Source: Epiperipatus broadwayi
Taxonomy: Eukaryota; Onychophora; Udeonychophora; Euonychophora; Peripatidae
NCBI GenBank assembly: GCA_028023455.1
Contig: JAQFVV010012971.1
Location: forward strand, 64,001-128,000
DNA length: 64,000 nucleotides
Direction: 5' to 3'
The position numbers and the translations under genes are program-made. The notes below the pieces were generated by a model. The model saw nothing but the letters and a program-made list of their open reading frames with translations. It had not been told where the DNA came from and searched no databases. Of this stretch, positions 48,011-60,913 are shown one piece after another (positions within the stretch are counted from its first letter, which is position 1; each line of letters begins with the position of its first letter).

Positions 48011-49158
48011 ACTTTGCGGAACTGACAATATGCTTCTACCATTTTTTATGTCATAACTTATGCTATGACCTACATCGTAAAATCAGTAATAGCTAGAGCG
48101 ATCCATTAATTGGTAACAGCTTGGAATTATACTATTAAGTTTAACATAACTTATAATACTGTTTTAATAGTGCTATATATAATTACTACACACATATTCA
48201 TTTCACTTTCAAGAAATCTCAACTGATGCTTTAGTTAACAATTCTCAAGCAATTAAAAACACAATGGTAAATCTTGGTCTTAATTTTAGATGAAAATCCA
48301 TTTAAGTCACTCTTCTGCCTACTATGTGTTAGTAAATAAACCATCTATATCTGTTTATAACATGAATAACCATATAGCAAGAACAATTGCAATGACATGA
48401 ATGTATGGAATGGACTTTAGAAATTTGTTCTGCTTGGTTCCTAAATACTTTTTAATTAATAAGACATTTCTTTCTGCAATCGTATATATTGTGATATGCA
48501 TATTGAACTGCATACTAGAGAAATGAAGAGAATTATAATTTTTATTGTGTACATATATATTATTTTTTTTAAATTTCATTTCAACCATATATTTAATTTT
48601 GTACTCCCATGTACCACGTTAAAATTTCATAGCTATCATGCGAGAAATATAAAATAATTTATTTTTAAATTATTGTTTATAAAAATTATATTTTTGCAGA
48701 TACTGCTATTGATAATAATTTCATGTAAATATTATATAAATGTACTTTAATTATTAAACGTTCTAAAGCTAGAGAACTATAGAGAATTATTGCTTTTTGG
48801 TAAAGTAACCAAAAATTTTAGTTGATATTTAATAAATCAAAAATTGAAAATGGAATTTTGATAATATGTAAATGTATTTTAATTACTAAATATTCTACTA
48901 ATGTAATGGTACAGCTAGAGAAATGAGAGAATTAGTGAGGGGAAATTTTATTTGATATTCAGTACATTGAAAGTTGAAAATAGAATGAATATGTAAATAT
49001 AGTTTTAATTATTAAATATTCTACTAATGAGAAAATACTGCTATCAATATTACTAATATGAGCAAAGTCATACAATTAGCATTTATTTAAAAAGAAAAAA
49101 TTGACAAATAATTTGGACTCATATATCTTAGTGTTTCAGATATCAGCTTATTTCAAGT
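48011..49158. other. AT-rich, nothing recognised
   Basis: It has three loosely similar stretches around AATATTCTACTAATG (48889, 49017) that may be old local duplications. No gene was seen. Confidence 0.4.
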
Positions 49159-49171
49159 AAAGAAGCAATAG

Positions 49172-49552
49172 GGGTTGATGATGGCGGTCGTTGGAGATCT
49201 GATTTATGGGTGCAGGCTGGTGACGATTATTGCCGCTACCCGGAAAACCTGTCGGGATGGTACAGGGTCAAAGTTTTCAGCGCCTTTTCCACTCTGGTGG
49301 GCTGCTGTGCCCCTTTGATGGATTGCTTTTAGGCAGTGCAGATCTGTGCTCGTCCATGTATAGATACACATTAAGCAAAATTATACAACCCTTTTATGGA
49401 TATATTTGTTATAAAGTGTAGTACTTTGTAAACCTGGTCAATAATTGTTTTGTCTTGTAACATTGAACACTTTGTAATCCTCCACGGGTAAGTGTACCCG
49501 ATATTTTTTTGTAATCTTTTGACTAATAAAGGTTACTTTTGACAAGAAAAAA
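49172..49552 (+). mobile_element. Truncated LINE/retroposon with clean 13-bp target duplication
   Basis: 381 bp ending in AATAAAGG and an A-run. The direct repeat AAAGAAGCAATAG lies at 49159-49171 and 49553-49565. Its 5' part (49172-49340) is strikingly GC-richer than the surroundings, and its 3' half matches 9462-9695. There is no intact domain; the short frame 49230-49421 is not recognised. Poly(A) tail and long duplication indicate LINE-type target-primed insertion. Confidence 0.9.
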
Positions 49553-49565
49553 AAAGAAGCAATAG

Positions 49566-51270
49566 TTACAAAGTATAGTACAGTATACATCAGACAAACT
49601 ATTATGTAAACTATGTAATTTGTCCCTTATAATTACTATAGTAATATAATTTATTTCAATAAATGTAAAAAAGTATATAAATAAAATAATTATTGCTGGA
49701 AAAGAACATAAAATTTAGACAAAAATACAGTGAATTGATGGTTTCAACATATAATTTGAAATAATTTGGCAGGCAGCAGTAAAATGATGATGCTTCAAAA
49801 GAACTTAAGCAGATTAAAGAAGTGTAACAGCTAAAAATAATAGGAAGAGAATAATTTTTTTTAAAAAAAAGATTGTTGCTGTTGTTTTTGTTCTCAAAAA
49901 CATAAGTAATTATTTATAAAAAAAAAGTGTATATAATAAAACAAACAACATTAGATACAAAAAGTTTTTACTAACATAAATAATAAAAACACTTCTTTTG
50001 TGCATTTTATACAATGCAACACCTTATATATCATACAGTTTGGAGACTCAGTAGTCTTTCTCAAAGCAGTAATATATACAAAATATTAATAAATACCCTA
50101 TTGTAATAAATTACATATACATATTAAAGTCACAATTTTTTTTAGTTTAGTTGAATTTGTTTTTTTTATATATATCAAATTAAATGTGATGAAATATTCA
50201 ATTCTAATATAATTAATTTTAGAATAATCAAATTAAAATATTTTAAAGGCAATTTATATCTTTAAAATATATATATTATCATATCAAATATTATTATTAT
50301 TATTTTAAAATACTACTTTGACTATTATATCGATTTATTACAAGTTATAAAATTGCCAGTTATAAATTATCAGAGAGATATATACAAAAATTAAACCGTG
50401 GCAAAATTAGTTTTGTAAATGCTGGTGATATTGATGGTCTAACAATAATATTAATTAATTAATATTATAAAATTACTTGATAAAACTGGTTTTTATTAAT
50501 AAAAATAACGAATAGGCGTATCGAGGGAGATCGTAATGGAAATTTCCCGTTTGTATCCGTCACTAGGAAAGTTTTTATTGAAATAATTTAGCAAGTTCCG
50601 ATTTATAATTTGAATAAGTAAAATAATTTCTAAAAATAACATAAATACTCTGACCTTGTTATAGGCTGCCTTAAAAATATGTTTTATCTATATTAGAGTG
50701 GAAGTAATTATTTAAAATAATAAAAAGTATTTTTACAAATGCAACGCGTTATTAGTTTAGTTGCTTTATATCGTAAATATATTACGTAAAAAATATTTGG
50801 TTTTAAAACTTCAAAAAAAAAATACAAAAGTAAAATCGTTAGTTAAGACCAAGATGCAGCACGGATGGAAAATAAAATTAGGGGAGAGGGGGTACTTTCA
50901 TAAGCATTTAACCAAAATGCAAATATTGAGGTAAATGAATAAATGCAAAAGTATTTTTGAAAGTGTATCAGAAGGACTAATATGTTGCAATTTTCCTAAT
51001 GTAGTCTCAGTTTTCACTTGCTTATCAGTGACTTCTCTGCCTATTTTATGCATACACAAATAAGACATGCATAGACTCCACTAATTCAAAGAGTCCTTAT
51101 TTTAAATCAATGTTTAATAAATGCAAGTGTTATTTTCTAATATTATATTCTTAAAATAGTGGGATCATAAAAACATTTTTGTTTAAATCCCATATTTTTT
51201 ACAGATAAATTCTTAGTATTCTCTGTGCAGTTTAATATATATTATATTTAATATTTTCACGGTTATTTTA
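49566..51270. other. Very AT-rich, nothing recognised
   Basis: No gene or repeat structure was seen. Confidence 0.4.
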
Positions 51271-51397
51271 GGAATAAACCGTGTATTATTTTGCATTACA
51301 ATCCGATATTTCAACGACTAAGTTAACCTTGATAATGGCGGTTGCTAGTACGTCGAAATATCGGATTGTAATGCAAAATAATACACGGTTTATTCCC
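51271..51397. repeat. Near-perfect long hairpin (about 50-bp arms)
   Basis: GGAATAAACCGTGTATTATT... (51271-51320) and its reverse complement (51345-51397) pair almost perfectly around a 24-nt loop. Same layout as 31361-31490 but different sequence; probably a foldback MITE. Confidence 0.92.
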
Positions 51398-53488
51398 AAA
51401 AATAATAATTTATCTATATATATATAATAAAATTGTAAAAGTAATAATGAATTATAACGATAATAATATATTTTATATTATATAAAATCGCAGAGGTACT
51501 TTCAGTTAATTTCTTAACATTTTTCAACTGATTGACTTATTTATAAAATACATTATCACTGCTATATAATTCATTATTTTAATTACAACGTTATTATATT
51601 ATTTTATAACTGGACATTTTATTTTATATATATCATATTTTATTAAATAGTGTTGTTAATAATATTTAAGTTAATCTTATCAGCTATTTTGTGTGAATGT
51701 ATGACAGATAAATTTTCTAAAATATAGCAATAATTTCTCATAAAAATAAAACTCATAAAATTTTAAAAGCAAATCAAAAATTCATAAAGTATGCTTTTTG
51801 TTTCTTGCGATAATAAATTGTTTACTCTTTTATTTCATACTAATACAGCAGAAGAAATCAGACAATATGGAAAAATATATTCGTGTTCCTAGGATTCAGT
51901 TTGATTAACCAGATCTCTCCGTGTATGTTGAAATGCTGCATAGGTGCCGTTGTTTTTATTAATTTTCTTATTATAGATCACATCACAGTTTCAGAATTTT
52001 GTTTTATTAATTATACATTTTTTTTAAGAATGTAACTGTTTTAAAATGAATAGATTTGTCAGACTAATTTTATAAATTTTCCAATTATGAAGAAATAAAA
52101 ATTTGAAAGAAATTAGTGGAAAGTTCCTTTAAAAATTCAAAAATGTGAGAAATATCTCAAAGAATTCTTGTCTCTTTTAAAAAAGTATATTAATATATTG
52201 ACGTTTTTAGCTTACATTTAATCTGCATCCAGTAGTCAACGTTATACTATTCTACCTGTGGATAATCTATTAAAACAATCAAAAAGCTGTAATCTATTAA
52301 AACAATCAAAAAGCACAGTTTTGCACTACAATAATCTAAAAGCATATTTTATTTAATAAGTTTGAAATTTCAAACCACCAGTTTGAATGGCATAATAAAC
52401 AATTGCTTCTAAAGAAATGTTCTTGTTTCCTGATGAGGATATTTTGGACACTATCATATGAAATCCATAAATCAGTTATGAGTACATGAATGGTTTACAT
52501 ATAAAATAATGTAATGTTGAATTGATACAATTATATTCAGCTGATTTTATAAATATCATTTTGCAATAAAGTTATAGAAGGCTGGAATTATGAGCAAAAT
52601 CAGGAGATGTAGTTATTGTTTTGAGGTCAAAAAACAAAATATTTTTATATTCAAAACTTTCAAGTCATTACTTTAAATGATGTAATATTAAGCAATGTAG
52701 AAGTTTCAGTAGTTTTCATAAACAATTATAACTCAGAAATCAGTTAAATATTAAATGGTTTTATTACTCAAGAGTTCGTAGAAAGTTTGAGGCCAGAGTC
52801 TTACAGTCTATCACTACTTAAACTGCACAAGGCAGAAATCAGTTAGAAAGATTATTAAAATATATTAGCTGTGATTTAACAGAGAATCCACTTTTATCGC
52901 AAAATCTTATCTAAAATAGCATTTTTGGAACTAGGGTTGTTGTTTTTTACTTCTGAGTTATTGGGACATTTATAATGCATTAGTAAATTATTTTTCTTAA
53001 AAATATATCGCATTAATAATTATTTATTTATAGGCTTGTATAGCTACTTTCTACTGAAGCAATATTTAAACGTATAAATAATTAGAGTAGCACATTGCTA
53101 TAATAACAAAATTGCATTTGAACGTTTATAAATACATTCATTAACATTTAGAACTCACAGACAAATAGACACAAAAGATATCTACAATTTTTTCTGAATT
53201 ATGAATTGATATTATGGGTATCAGATTTCTCATAATATCTTACTGATCTAAAAAAATCCATTAAAGTTTACGATATAATTCTAAAATTCAATGTTGTTAA
53301 GGGAGTGATAAAGCAACAGTAAGCCACTAATGATGGTGATCACGTGATATCATTTGACCATATTTGGTCTGCTTATTAATCTTACCTCAGTCAAACAATT
53401 AATATACCATAGAATTTAAAGAATTAAAATATTTAGATTTAAAAAACTGGTAAAACTTATTTCCACTCAGAAAGCAAAAGTCACTTAC
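51398..53488. other. AT-rich; 29-bp tandem pair near 52264
   Basis: AATCTATTAAAACAATCAAA is repeated at 52264 and 52291. No gene was seen. Confidence 0.4.
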
Positions 53489-53706
53489 TATTCGCGTATA
53501 TATATATATATAAATGTACCATGTGTACGCATAGTTAACATTTATTCCTAAGTCAATATTAAGAGGCAATATAAACGACCCAACTCCACGACTTCTCTCA
53601 ACACACGTCATAAAACTGCATTTTGAATCTCCTACCATTAAAAGTCGTTCCACCACTCCATTAAAATATTCTAAATTTATCGACAAGAGTTTGTTTAATC
53701 GTTGAG
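53489..53706 (-). other. Candidate coding exon, 218 nt, bounded by splice signals
   Basis: On the minus strand the acceptor TTCTCAATAG ends at 53707 and the donor ATA|GTAAGTG starts at 53488. Between them one frame is open throughout: QRLNKLLSINLEYFNGVVER, then a segment with GDSKCSFMTCVERSRGVGSF, then an (IY)n run from a (TA)n tract at the donor side. Residue use in the first 60 codons looks protein-like. I recognise no family. It may be a host exon or a transposon fragment. The microsatellite-coded end is a warning. Confidence 0.3.
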
Positions 53707-55955
53707 CTATTGAGAATTTTATTCAAAACTAAAGCATAAAGTTTTTAATTAAGAAGAAAATAAATCACAAAATGATATTTTACAATCAATATAAATCATC
53801 TTTAAAATATTCCTCACAGCTGAAACAAATTTCAAATAGATAGCATTTGCAAATTTATTTCCTGAAAAATAAAAAAAAAATAAAAAAGGATTTTAATATT
53901 TATCAGTTAAAAATACTCAAAAGAAAAATATATAATGTACAGCAGGATGGAAAATGACGTTGATAACAATGCGTAGAATAAAGTATGAAGAAGTCTTGAA
54001 AGAGACCAAGTGTGTGTTTATTCTAACACTTATAAGACGAATGAGAAGCACATAAAATTGTACGAATTATTTCAATCCTCACAATCACAACGGAATAAGA
54101 TATATATTAATGAACTTATATTGGCAATCTACGCACATGTAACTTTATCCATTTTTTTATCATTCCATTTTTCAAAATTTATTTTATTTTAATATTAATA
54201 GATTTGGGATTTTCATTCACTTTTAATGCTACATATTACTCAAGTTGCAACATAAAGCACATGCTAGTAACTAACTATACGTTAAACTATTTCCATTATC
54301 AACCGTTTTTAAAAAAATTTAAGTTTTATTTAAACTTTTCAGATACATTTGTGTTAGTTATAGCACACAGTTTAATATATAACACAATGTTTCAAATGAA
54401 ATCATTCTCCTCTCTTCTTTAAGTATTTCCAGCCTGACCAATGACAATATTAGCATGGAAATCAAACCTATCGCATTTGGATTTGTGAATACTGAATTTA
54501 AAATGAGGCTCGACCCAATTAGACTACTCGGTGAAAGATAACAGTCTATAGAAATTTTATTCAATTATCTATGTGAATCCTCCGGATTCCTGTATTTTTT
54601 TTTAAAGAGTATGCTAATGAGGACTTTTCAAACATTAAACACTATTACTCTAGAGTCTAGATTATTTGCCATTATTATCTGAGAAACTTCTTTAAATTTT
54701 CTTCTCTGTCCAATATTCTTGTCTTTTCCTAATTGGATATATTATACAGGTCTGTTTTCTTATTATCATTAAAATTAATCTTTAATTCACTAAAATGATT
54801 ACTGTAAAAATCATTCCTTCAGCTACCAGGTTTTTGATCTTTATCAACTAATTGCCATCACAAACTCTATGAGTAGACATTTAAATATGATTTTTATTAT
54901 TTTAGCACCATCAAAATAATTCTAACAAGAATTACTTAGATCTCCATACAAACTATATATAATACGACTTTAACTTCGTAGTTGTTTATGAGTTTTCATG
55001 TGATTGGTTTCATTTCTCCATCTTTATTATCTCTAATTTAATAAAACTACACAAAGCAATTTAAATAAGAATACACAATTTATTAATATATTAGCATTGA
55101 AAAATATAAATATAAATATGAAAAACCCATTCTATAATATATTATTTCTTATTCTATAATGATTAAGCTTTAACAAAATAACATGATTTATGACATCTGG
55201 AATTTTATCTATTTCCTTTTGATTGCTAATGAACTTTTACTTTCATTTATCCTTTGTCTTTAGCTATGACAAGCTATCAAATATTATTTCCAATTTATCT
55301 ATATGACATAAAACTGTTTCATGAAAAATGTACGTGCTTGCAAACATGACCCATATACTCGTATATTTCTTTTAATCATATACTATGTGGTACTGTATTA
55401 AATAATTTGATTCTAATTTATTTTTTACAAGTAAGGGAATTTTATAATTTTTTATCATAATTTAATACGCAGATAATTTATTACTACAGTTACACTGCAC
55501 TAAGAAATTACACATGAAACAAAATATCTATACATCAGTTGTTAATAATTTAATATGTGAGCACTTTTTAATTTCATTCAATTCCTCTTGTTTGAATATT
55601 TTTTCTCTTCAAACAGAAGATCAATGTATTAACTTCAAACTGTTATTGTGAAATAGCTATTACTACTTAACTTCATACATTATTTTGCATATTTATCATA
55701 ACTTCAAAATACTATCTGATGTAAATATATCATGAAATCATCATTTACTATAGAACCATCATTAACTCAATGTAATGCAATATCATTTGAACTACATAAC
55801 ATGATAAACTTCTTTATTAAATATATTTAAGTAGTTTAACCTCCATATTTAAACAAATAAATACTTTTTGTAATTATTGAATGTTTTAATCTTATTGCCT
55901 CTCAATATAATACCATTTTATTTTTTATAAACTCTGCAACATTATCCTCTGATCA
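53707..55955. other. AT-rich, nothing recognised
   Basis: Short ORFs at 54010-54192, 54204-54422 and 54358-54564 look like chance frames. Confidence 0.4.
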
Positions 55956-55974
55956 TCAATCCTTGACTCAAAAT

Positions 55975-56617
55975 GAATCATCATCATCCACTGCAGGATG
56001 AAGGTCTCTCCAAGTTCAATCCATCTTTTTCCATCATTAGCTTCTCTTCTCCACATCACCCCTGCACACTTTTTTATTTCATCCATCCATCTCATATGTG
56101 GTCTCTTTCTGGGTCTATTACAAACTCTTGGAATCCAGTTTAAAATTTTAATTGTCCATCTGTTATCATCTCTTCTAAAAATATGTCCAGACCAACTCCA
56201 CTTCAGTCTTTTAATTTTTTCAATGAGGTCAGTAACACCTGTTTGTTCTCTTACCCATACATTGCATTTTCGATCCCTTCTTGTTACTTCCAACATGCAC
56301 CTCTCCATACTTCTTTGAGTGGTTTGAAGTCTCTGTATTGCTCTTCTATTAAGTGTCCAATTCTCAGATCCATAAGTAAGAACTGGCAAAACACATTTAT
56401 TAAAAACCTTCTTTTTCAAACACATAGGCATATTTCCTTTTAGTATCAAGTTATTTCTACCAAAAGCATTCCAACCTAGTTTAATTCTATGATTAATTTC
56501 ATCCATTATATTTCCATCTGTATTAATAATCTGACCAAGGTATTTGTAACTGTTAACTTCTTCTAACTCATCATAATCAATCTTTATTTTCATATTTTGA
56601 GAAAATTTATTAAACAT
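55975..56617 (-). pseudogene. LINE RT C-terminal region (copy B)
   Basis: RTE-type polyprotein tail: YKYLGQIINTDG near residue 24, VLPVLTYGSENWTL near residue 76, MERCMLEVTRRDR, LKWSWSGHIFRRDDNRWT, then RPRKRPHMRWMDEIKK and a final LQW at the TGATGA tail. The frame continues into flanking DNA to 55925. Separated from the RT core by a stop near 56640. Confidence 0.85.
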
Positions 56618-56647
56618 TATTTTAGTCTTTTTAACATTTATCTTTAG

Positions 56648-57160
56648 TCATACTTTCCTACTTTCATCTGATAACTCCTGTAAGATTTCCTGTAACTCTA
56701 AAGCATTATTTGCAAAAACAACTACATCATCTGCAAAATCTAAATGACTTAAATAATTTCCATTTACTTTCACTCCTTTAGCTTCCCATTTTAATCCACA
56801 AAATACTTTTTGCAACACTGCTGTAAAAGGTTTTGGAGATATGGAGTCACCCTGTCTTACACCCTTTCCAATGTTGATTTTCCTACTATCATTATGTAAG
56901 CTAATTGTTGCTGTTGCATTTTTATAAATATTCTTCAAAATATGACAATATCCTGGATCTACACCTTGATGATCCAATGCTTTAATCACTGAAGAAATGT
57001 TTATAGAATCAAATGCCTTTTCATAGTCTACAAATCCTAAGCATAATGGCAACTCATATTCATTTGTCCTTTCTATAATTTCTCTCAATACCTGGATATG
57101 ATCTATTGTACTAAAACCACTTTTAAATCCAGCTTGTTCTCTTGGTTGGTGGAAATCCAA
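56648..57160 (-). pseudogene. LINE reverse transcriptase core (copy B)
   Basis: The palm domain is present: EQAGFKSGFSTIDHIQVLRE near the start, DYEKAFDSI (motif A aspartate) near residue 46, GVRQGDSISP (motif B-like) near residue 100 and LDFADDVVVFA (motif C, FADD) near residue 140. The catalytic aspartates are all visible in this piece, but frameshifts on both sides disable the protein. Confidence 0.88.
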
Positions 57161-57260
57161 TGTTTCTGTAGACGAGTTGTAATTATCTTAGTAAAAATTT
57201 TGTATAAACTGATAAAAGACTGATAGGTCTGTAATTTCTAATATCTTCTTTATCACCTTT

Positions 57261-57728
57261 TTAAAATATTAATATTAATACTGCATTCTTCCAATCATCT
57301 GGTACATCTTTATTATTTAGACATTTGGTATATAACTTTGCCAAAAAAATTTCTATTTCTTCACCTGCTTCTTTTAATATATCAATTACAATTCCATCAT
57401 TACCTGGAGCCTTCCCTTTCTTCATAAATTTAATTGCATGTCTCACTTCCTCATTCAAAATTCTGGACAATTCGGAAGATATAATATGTATAGGAGGCAC
57501 TTGTTCTTTATTACTATATAATTCTTGATAGAAGTCTTCTACACATTTTATAATGTCATCTCTCTTTTTAGAAATAATGTCATCTTTCTTTCTTATTGCA
57601 GATATAAATTTCCTACCAATACCAAAATGTTGTTTTACACTCTTTAGACTTTTATTCTCTTCTACAGCTTTCCTTGCTAGTTCACAATTATACTTTCTCA
57701 TATCATTTTCAACTCTTTTCTGCACCAT
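57261..57728 (-). pseudogene. LINE linker and RT N-terminal region (copy B)
   Basis: A charged linker leads into NEEVRHAIKFMKKGKAPGND, then EIFLAKLYTKCL and VPDDWKNAVL, the start of non-LTR RT domains. The frame ends at 57261. A frame change separates it from the RT core. Confidence 0.85.
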
Positions 57729-57930
57729 TTACAAAATTCGAGATATTCAATCTGTTTTAATGCATCATTGTTGTATATCCTCATATTCCTTCTTTTCTTC
57801 ATAGATTCTCTAGTCTCAGTAGAAATTTTATTGGTCAATTGCTGCTTTTTTCTACCAGCTATCTTTGTTGCAGTTTTTAAAAGTGTATCGCTTATTTTCC
57901 TATTAATGTCATTCAAATCTGAATCATGTT

Positions 57931-58036
57931 GTCTTGCATTGGTGGTCGAGAGGTCAGCATGATTGCCTTGCACTAGCAGGCAGTTGCCCGGGTTGCAGGT
58001 TCGCATCTGGGCTGATGCTATGACACTCAAAAAAAA
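57931..58036 (+). mobile_element. tRNA-Gly-derived mini-SINE, copy 5, inside LINE copy B
   Basis: GCATTGGTGGTCGAGAGGTC A box, B box GGTTCGCATCT and A-tail. The perfect 16-bp target duplication AAATCTGAATCATGTT lies at 57915-57930 and 58037-58052. Removing it restores the alignment of the LINE, which shows that the SINE came second. Confidence 0.95.
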
Positions 58037-58049
58037 AAATCTGAATCAT

Positions 58050-58330
58050 GTTCAAAATCTACTAATACTTGAAACTGATTTGTAAGTTCTAATTTAAATT
58101 CATTAGAATGTTTCTGAAGATTAGGAATATCAACTGTAAATATTGTTTTTCTTAATAATTTTTGTCTCTCTAGTTTTGCATTAACATGTATCTTACATCT
58201 TACTAATCGATGATCACTTCCTGTGTTAAATTTATTAAGAACATTACAATCTTGAAAGATGTATTTTCTGTTAGTCAAAATATAATCCAACTCAAAATGA
58301 ATACACACTTGAATATCCATAACCTAATTA
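58050..58330 (-). pseudogene. LINE endonuclease C-terminal part (copy B)
   Basis: Exonuclease-endonuclease-phosphatase fold C-terminus: LDYILTNRK, then GSDHRLVRCKI with the catalytic S-D-H. It ends in the SINE target duplication. The 5' two thirds of the domain is not present. Confidence 0.85.
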
Positions 58331-58695
58331 TTTTCACATACTGTGAATGTTTAGATGGTGACTGGTTGGTATCTAATTACATCATTGTCCAAGATTAGCT
58401 TTAGGCACTATTTTGCTTATTATTTCTAAATAATAAATGGGCAATTTAAAAGTATTGCATTAAGTAATGTTATAGATGACTATGTATTAGTCTGTATTAT
58501 AGTGACTTGTTTATTTCATGTTTAAAGAGGTTTATTTAAACTTCATTATAACAATATTTCATACTCTGTAGTCAAGTTGCAATCTTTAAGTGTCCATATA
58601 TATTCAATGGACCATTAGTAAGAATGGATTTCCATTCTTGCTAATAAAAAGGTGAGAAGGTTGCCTTGACAGCAGTGAGAAATATTGATTACTAT
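58331..58695. other. Spacer with small hairpin and repeated 44-mer
   Basis: It holds TACTGTGAATGTTTAGATGG... (58339-58382), repeated at 60814-60857, and an inverted repeat TTAGTAAGAATGG / CCATTCTTGCTAA (58615-58644). No gene. Confidence 0.7.
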
Positions 58696-60806
58696 TGTAA
58701 AGAGCACAGACGACGTTACATTATTTTTTTTTATTAAACATTAAAATAAAAAGTTCGCATTTAAAATTTATTTTTTTTTAAGACAGAAAAATTGAAAATA
58801 AATTCTACCTTAAACTCGTATATATATAAATCGCACAGAGGAGAAAAATTATTAAAATAAAACTTTATTAAAGAAAAAGTATTTTAAAACTAAATTTTAA
58901 AAAGATTTGGAGATAAAATTATATCTTTAAATTTATCTTTAAATATATCTTTGGATTTGGAAAACTGGTTAATTAATGTTATGGAAATGATTATTTTAAT
59001 TAGTCCAAGTGAATAAGCCCTTGGGCATTTAAATGTATAAACAACGGTCAGATAGGAAAACAATAGAAACTTTTAGCAAATAAAAAGAAATCCCTATGGA
59101 ATCAGACCTCAGCGAAAAGACCACCATCATCGATGACGTAATGTTGAGTCAATCCTTAAGATTAATATAAAAGGAAACATTGGAAATTATTATGGATTAT
59201 TAAGAGAGGACTAGGATGTAGTAAGTCCGAGAGTTGGAGGTGAAGGGATTGAAAGACGCACTTTCAATTCCTTCAGTTGTTATAAAAATGGAAAAATGAA
59301 ACATCGCTTTTCTTATACTGAGGACAACAGGATCGTTGGGGGATTTAATGTGGATTCCAAATGGCATGCAATGAATAAAGAGGAACATTGAAAAAAAATT
59401 GTAAGAACTTTAAAAACATTTTGAAACACTAAGAATTTTAAAATATAAACTTTCTCAGTCTTTAATTTATAAGAAATAGAATCCTACCTGACCAACATTA
59501 TTTATTAATTAGTTATAATTTTATTTAATGTATTTCTTTTGTAAAATCATTTCCATTTATTTATTTATTTGTTCTCTAAGTTTTATTATGATTTCTGTTT
59601 TTCATTAAACTAGTTATATAAATATTAAACTTAAGTCAGGCGTGAATGGCTATATAGATTTGTAAAATTATATTAGGGGAGGGTAATCTTAGGTTATTCA
59701 TTTCATAGTTGAATTAGGTCAATGGATTGGATATATTGGTGTAATTAGTAGATGTAGTATGAGATTCGCTATGGGCAGAATCACTATTATATGCCGCACA
59801 CTTCCGTTTTGCCTATGGAAGGGATTATAAGATGTAGAACGCTGTTCCTTTTGATGGAGTTTTTTTTATTGCTCTTCTTGTCTGATAGATGTAATATTCC
59901 TATCTGATGAGAAGCAGTTTCTTCTCTTAACCTAATTGTGCTGCCATATTCGTATTACATTGAACACATCGATATATCAGATGGATTGAAGTTTGGTTTG
60001 ACTGCGAACCTTTGGCCTAAGGTTAAACAAGGATTGAATATTTTCTTTTCAAATGCAAATCTATGTAGTCTATTCATACTCGACACTCTAAATAAAGATG
60101 CATTAATTTTAAGTTGGGTATAGACGCTTGCATGGGTTTGTTACCGGTTGATTATGTTTTTGGTTTTCATATTCGATCAAAATATATATAGACATTTGGT
60201 AAATACTGATACCTTATGGTGAGTATCTACAATGTATTTATTCGGATGTCTTTTAAGTTATTGGTGTTAATGCAAGCATCTTATGGTGAATGATATTGGG
60301 TTACTTATAAATTTCCCTCTGCAATTGATGGTATCAATGATTTTGTATTTTGATCGTTTACGTTTATTTTGAAATGTTTTTGACCGTGGAATCTATGTCA
60401 CTGATCTATACTCAACATTTTAAACAAATCTGTGCGAACTAATAATAGTATAAAATTTAAAATGTAAATTAAAAATCTAAAATAAAAGTAAAAATAATGT
60501 TAAATGTTAAAGTAAATATATATATATATATGTGCGTAAATAAATTTTTGTACGTTAATTACTGGCAGTGGCTTATTTTATTTATTTTTTAATATTGAAA
60601 TATAATTAGATAAGATATTATATTATTAAATCTCTGCTACTCCCTGAGCTAGTGACTTGGGCTAATGACCGGAATCAAAATTTAAAAAAAAAAATTTTTT
60701 TTTGGACTTATGTATCTGCCTACTTTATAAATTTTTCTAGGTTCAAATGCCTAAATGGCGCCCTGTAGTGCAGATCACGTTAAGTGTTATTCTCCAGATC
60801 GTTACA
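58696..60806 (+). mobile_element. LTR-like element copy 3, 2.1 kb, uninterrupted
   Basis: TGTAAAGAGC...CAGATCGTTACA, 2111 bp. It aligns with copy 1 (reverse complement) end to end. TATA-like ATATAAAAGG near 59167. It carries the unoccupied TTAA (59625-59628) where copy 1 has the MITE. No coding capacity beyond short frames. Confidence 0.7.
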
Positions 60807-60852
60807 CTATATTTACTGTGAATGTTTAGGTGGTGACTGGTTGGTATCTAAT

Positions 60853-60913
<61 letters not shown>

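Larger units (their letters stand above)
55960..58330 (-). mobile_element. RTE-type LINE copy B, 5' truncated
   Basis: From high to low coordinate: the endonuclease C-terminal part with DYILTNRK and GSDHR (58320-58050), SINE insertion (57931-58036), connecting region, RT N-terminal part (57728-57261, GKAPGNDGI), RT core (57160-56648, FADD), and the thumb/C-terminal part (56617-55975). It ends at ATGGATGATGATGATT, the TGA-repeat tail usual for RTE-clade elements. Only a few frame breaks separate the pieces, so it is younger than copies A and C. The endonuclease N-terminus is missing. Confidence 0.88.

Noticed and set aside
52428-52480. Further hammerhead (CTGATGAGGATA...GAAA)
   Set aside because: Core strings are present, but no helix II closes next to GAAA and there are no helix I or UH partners.
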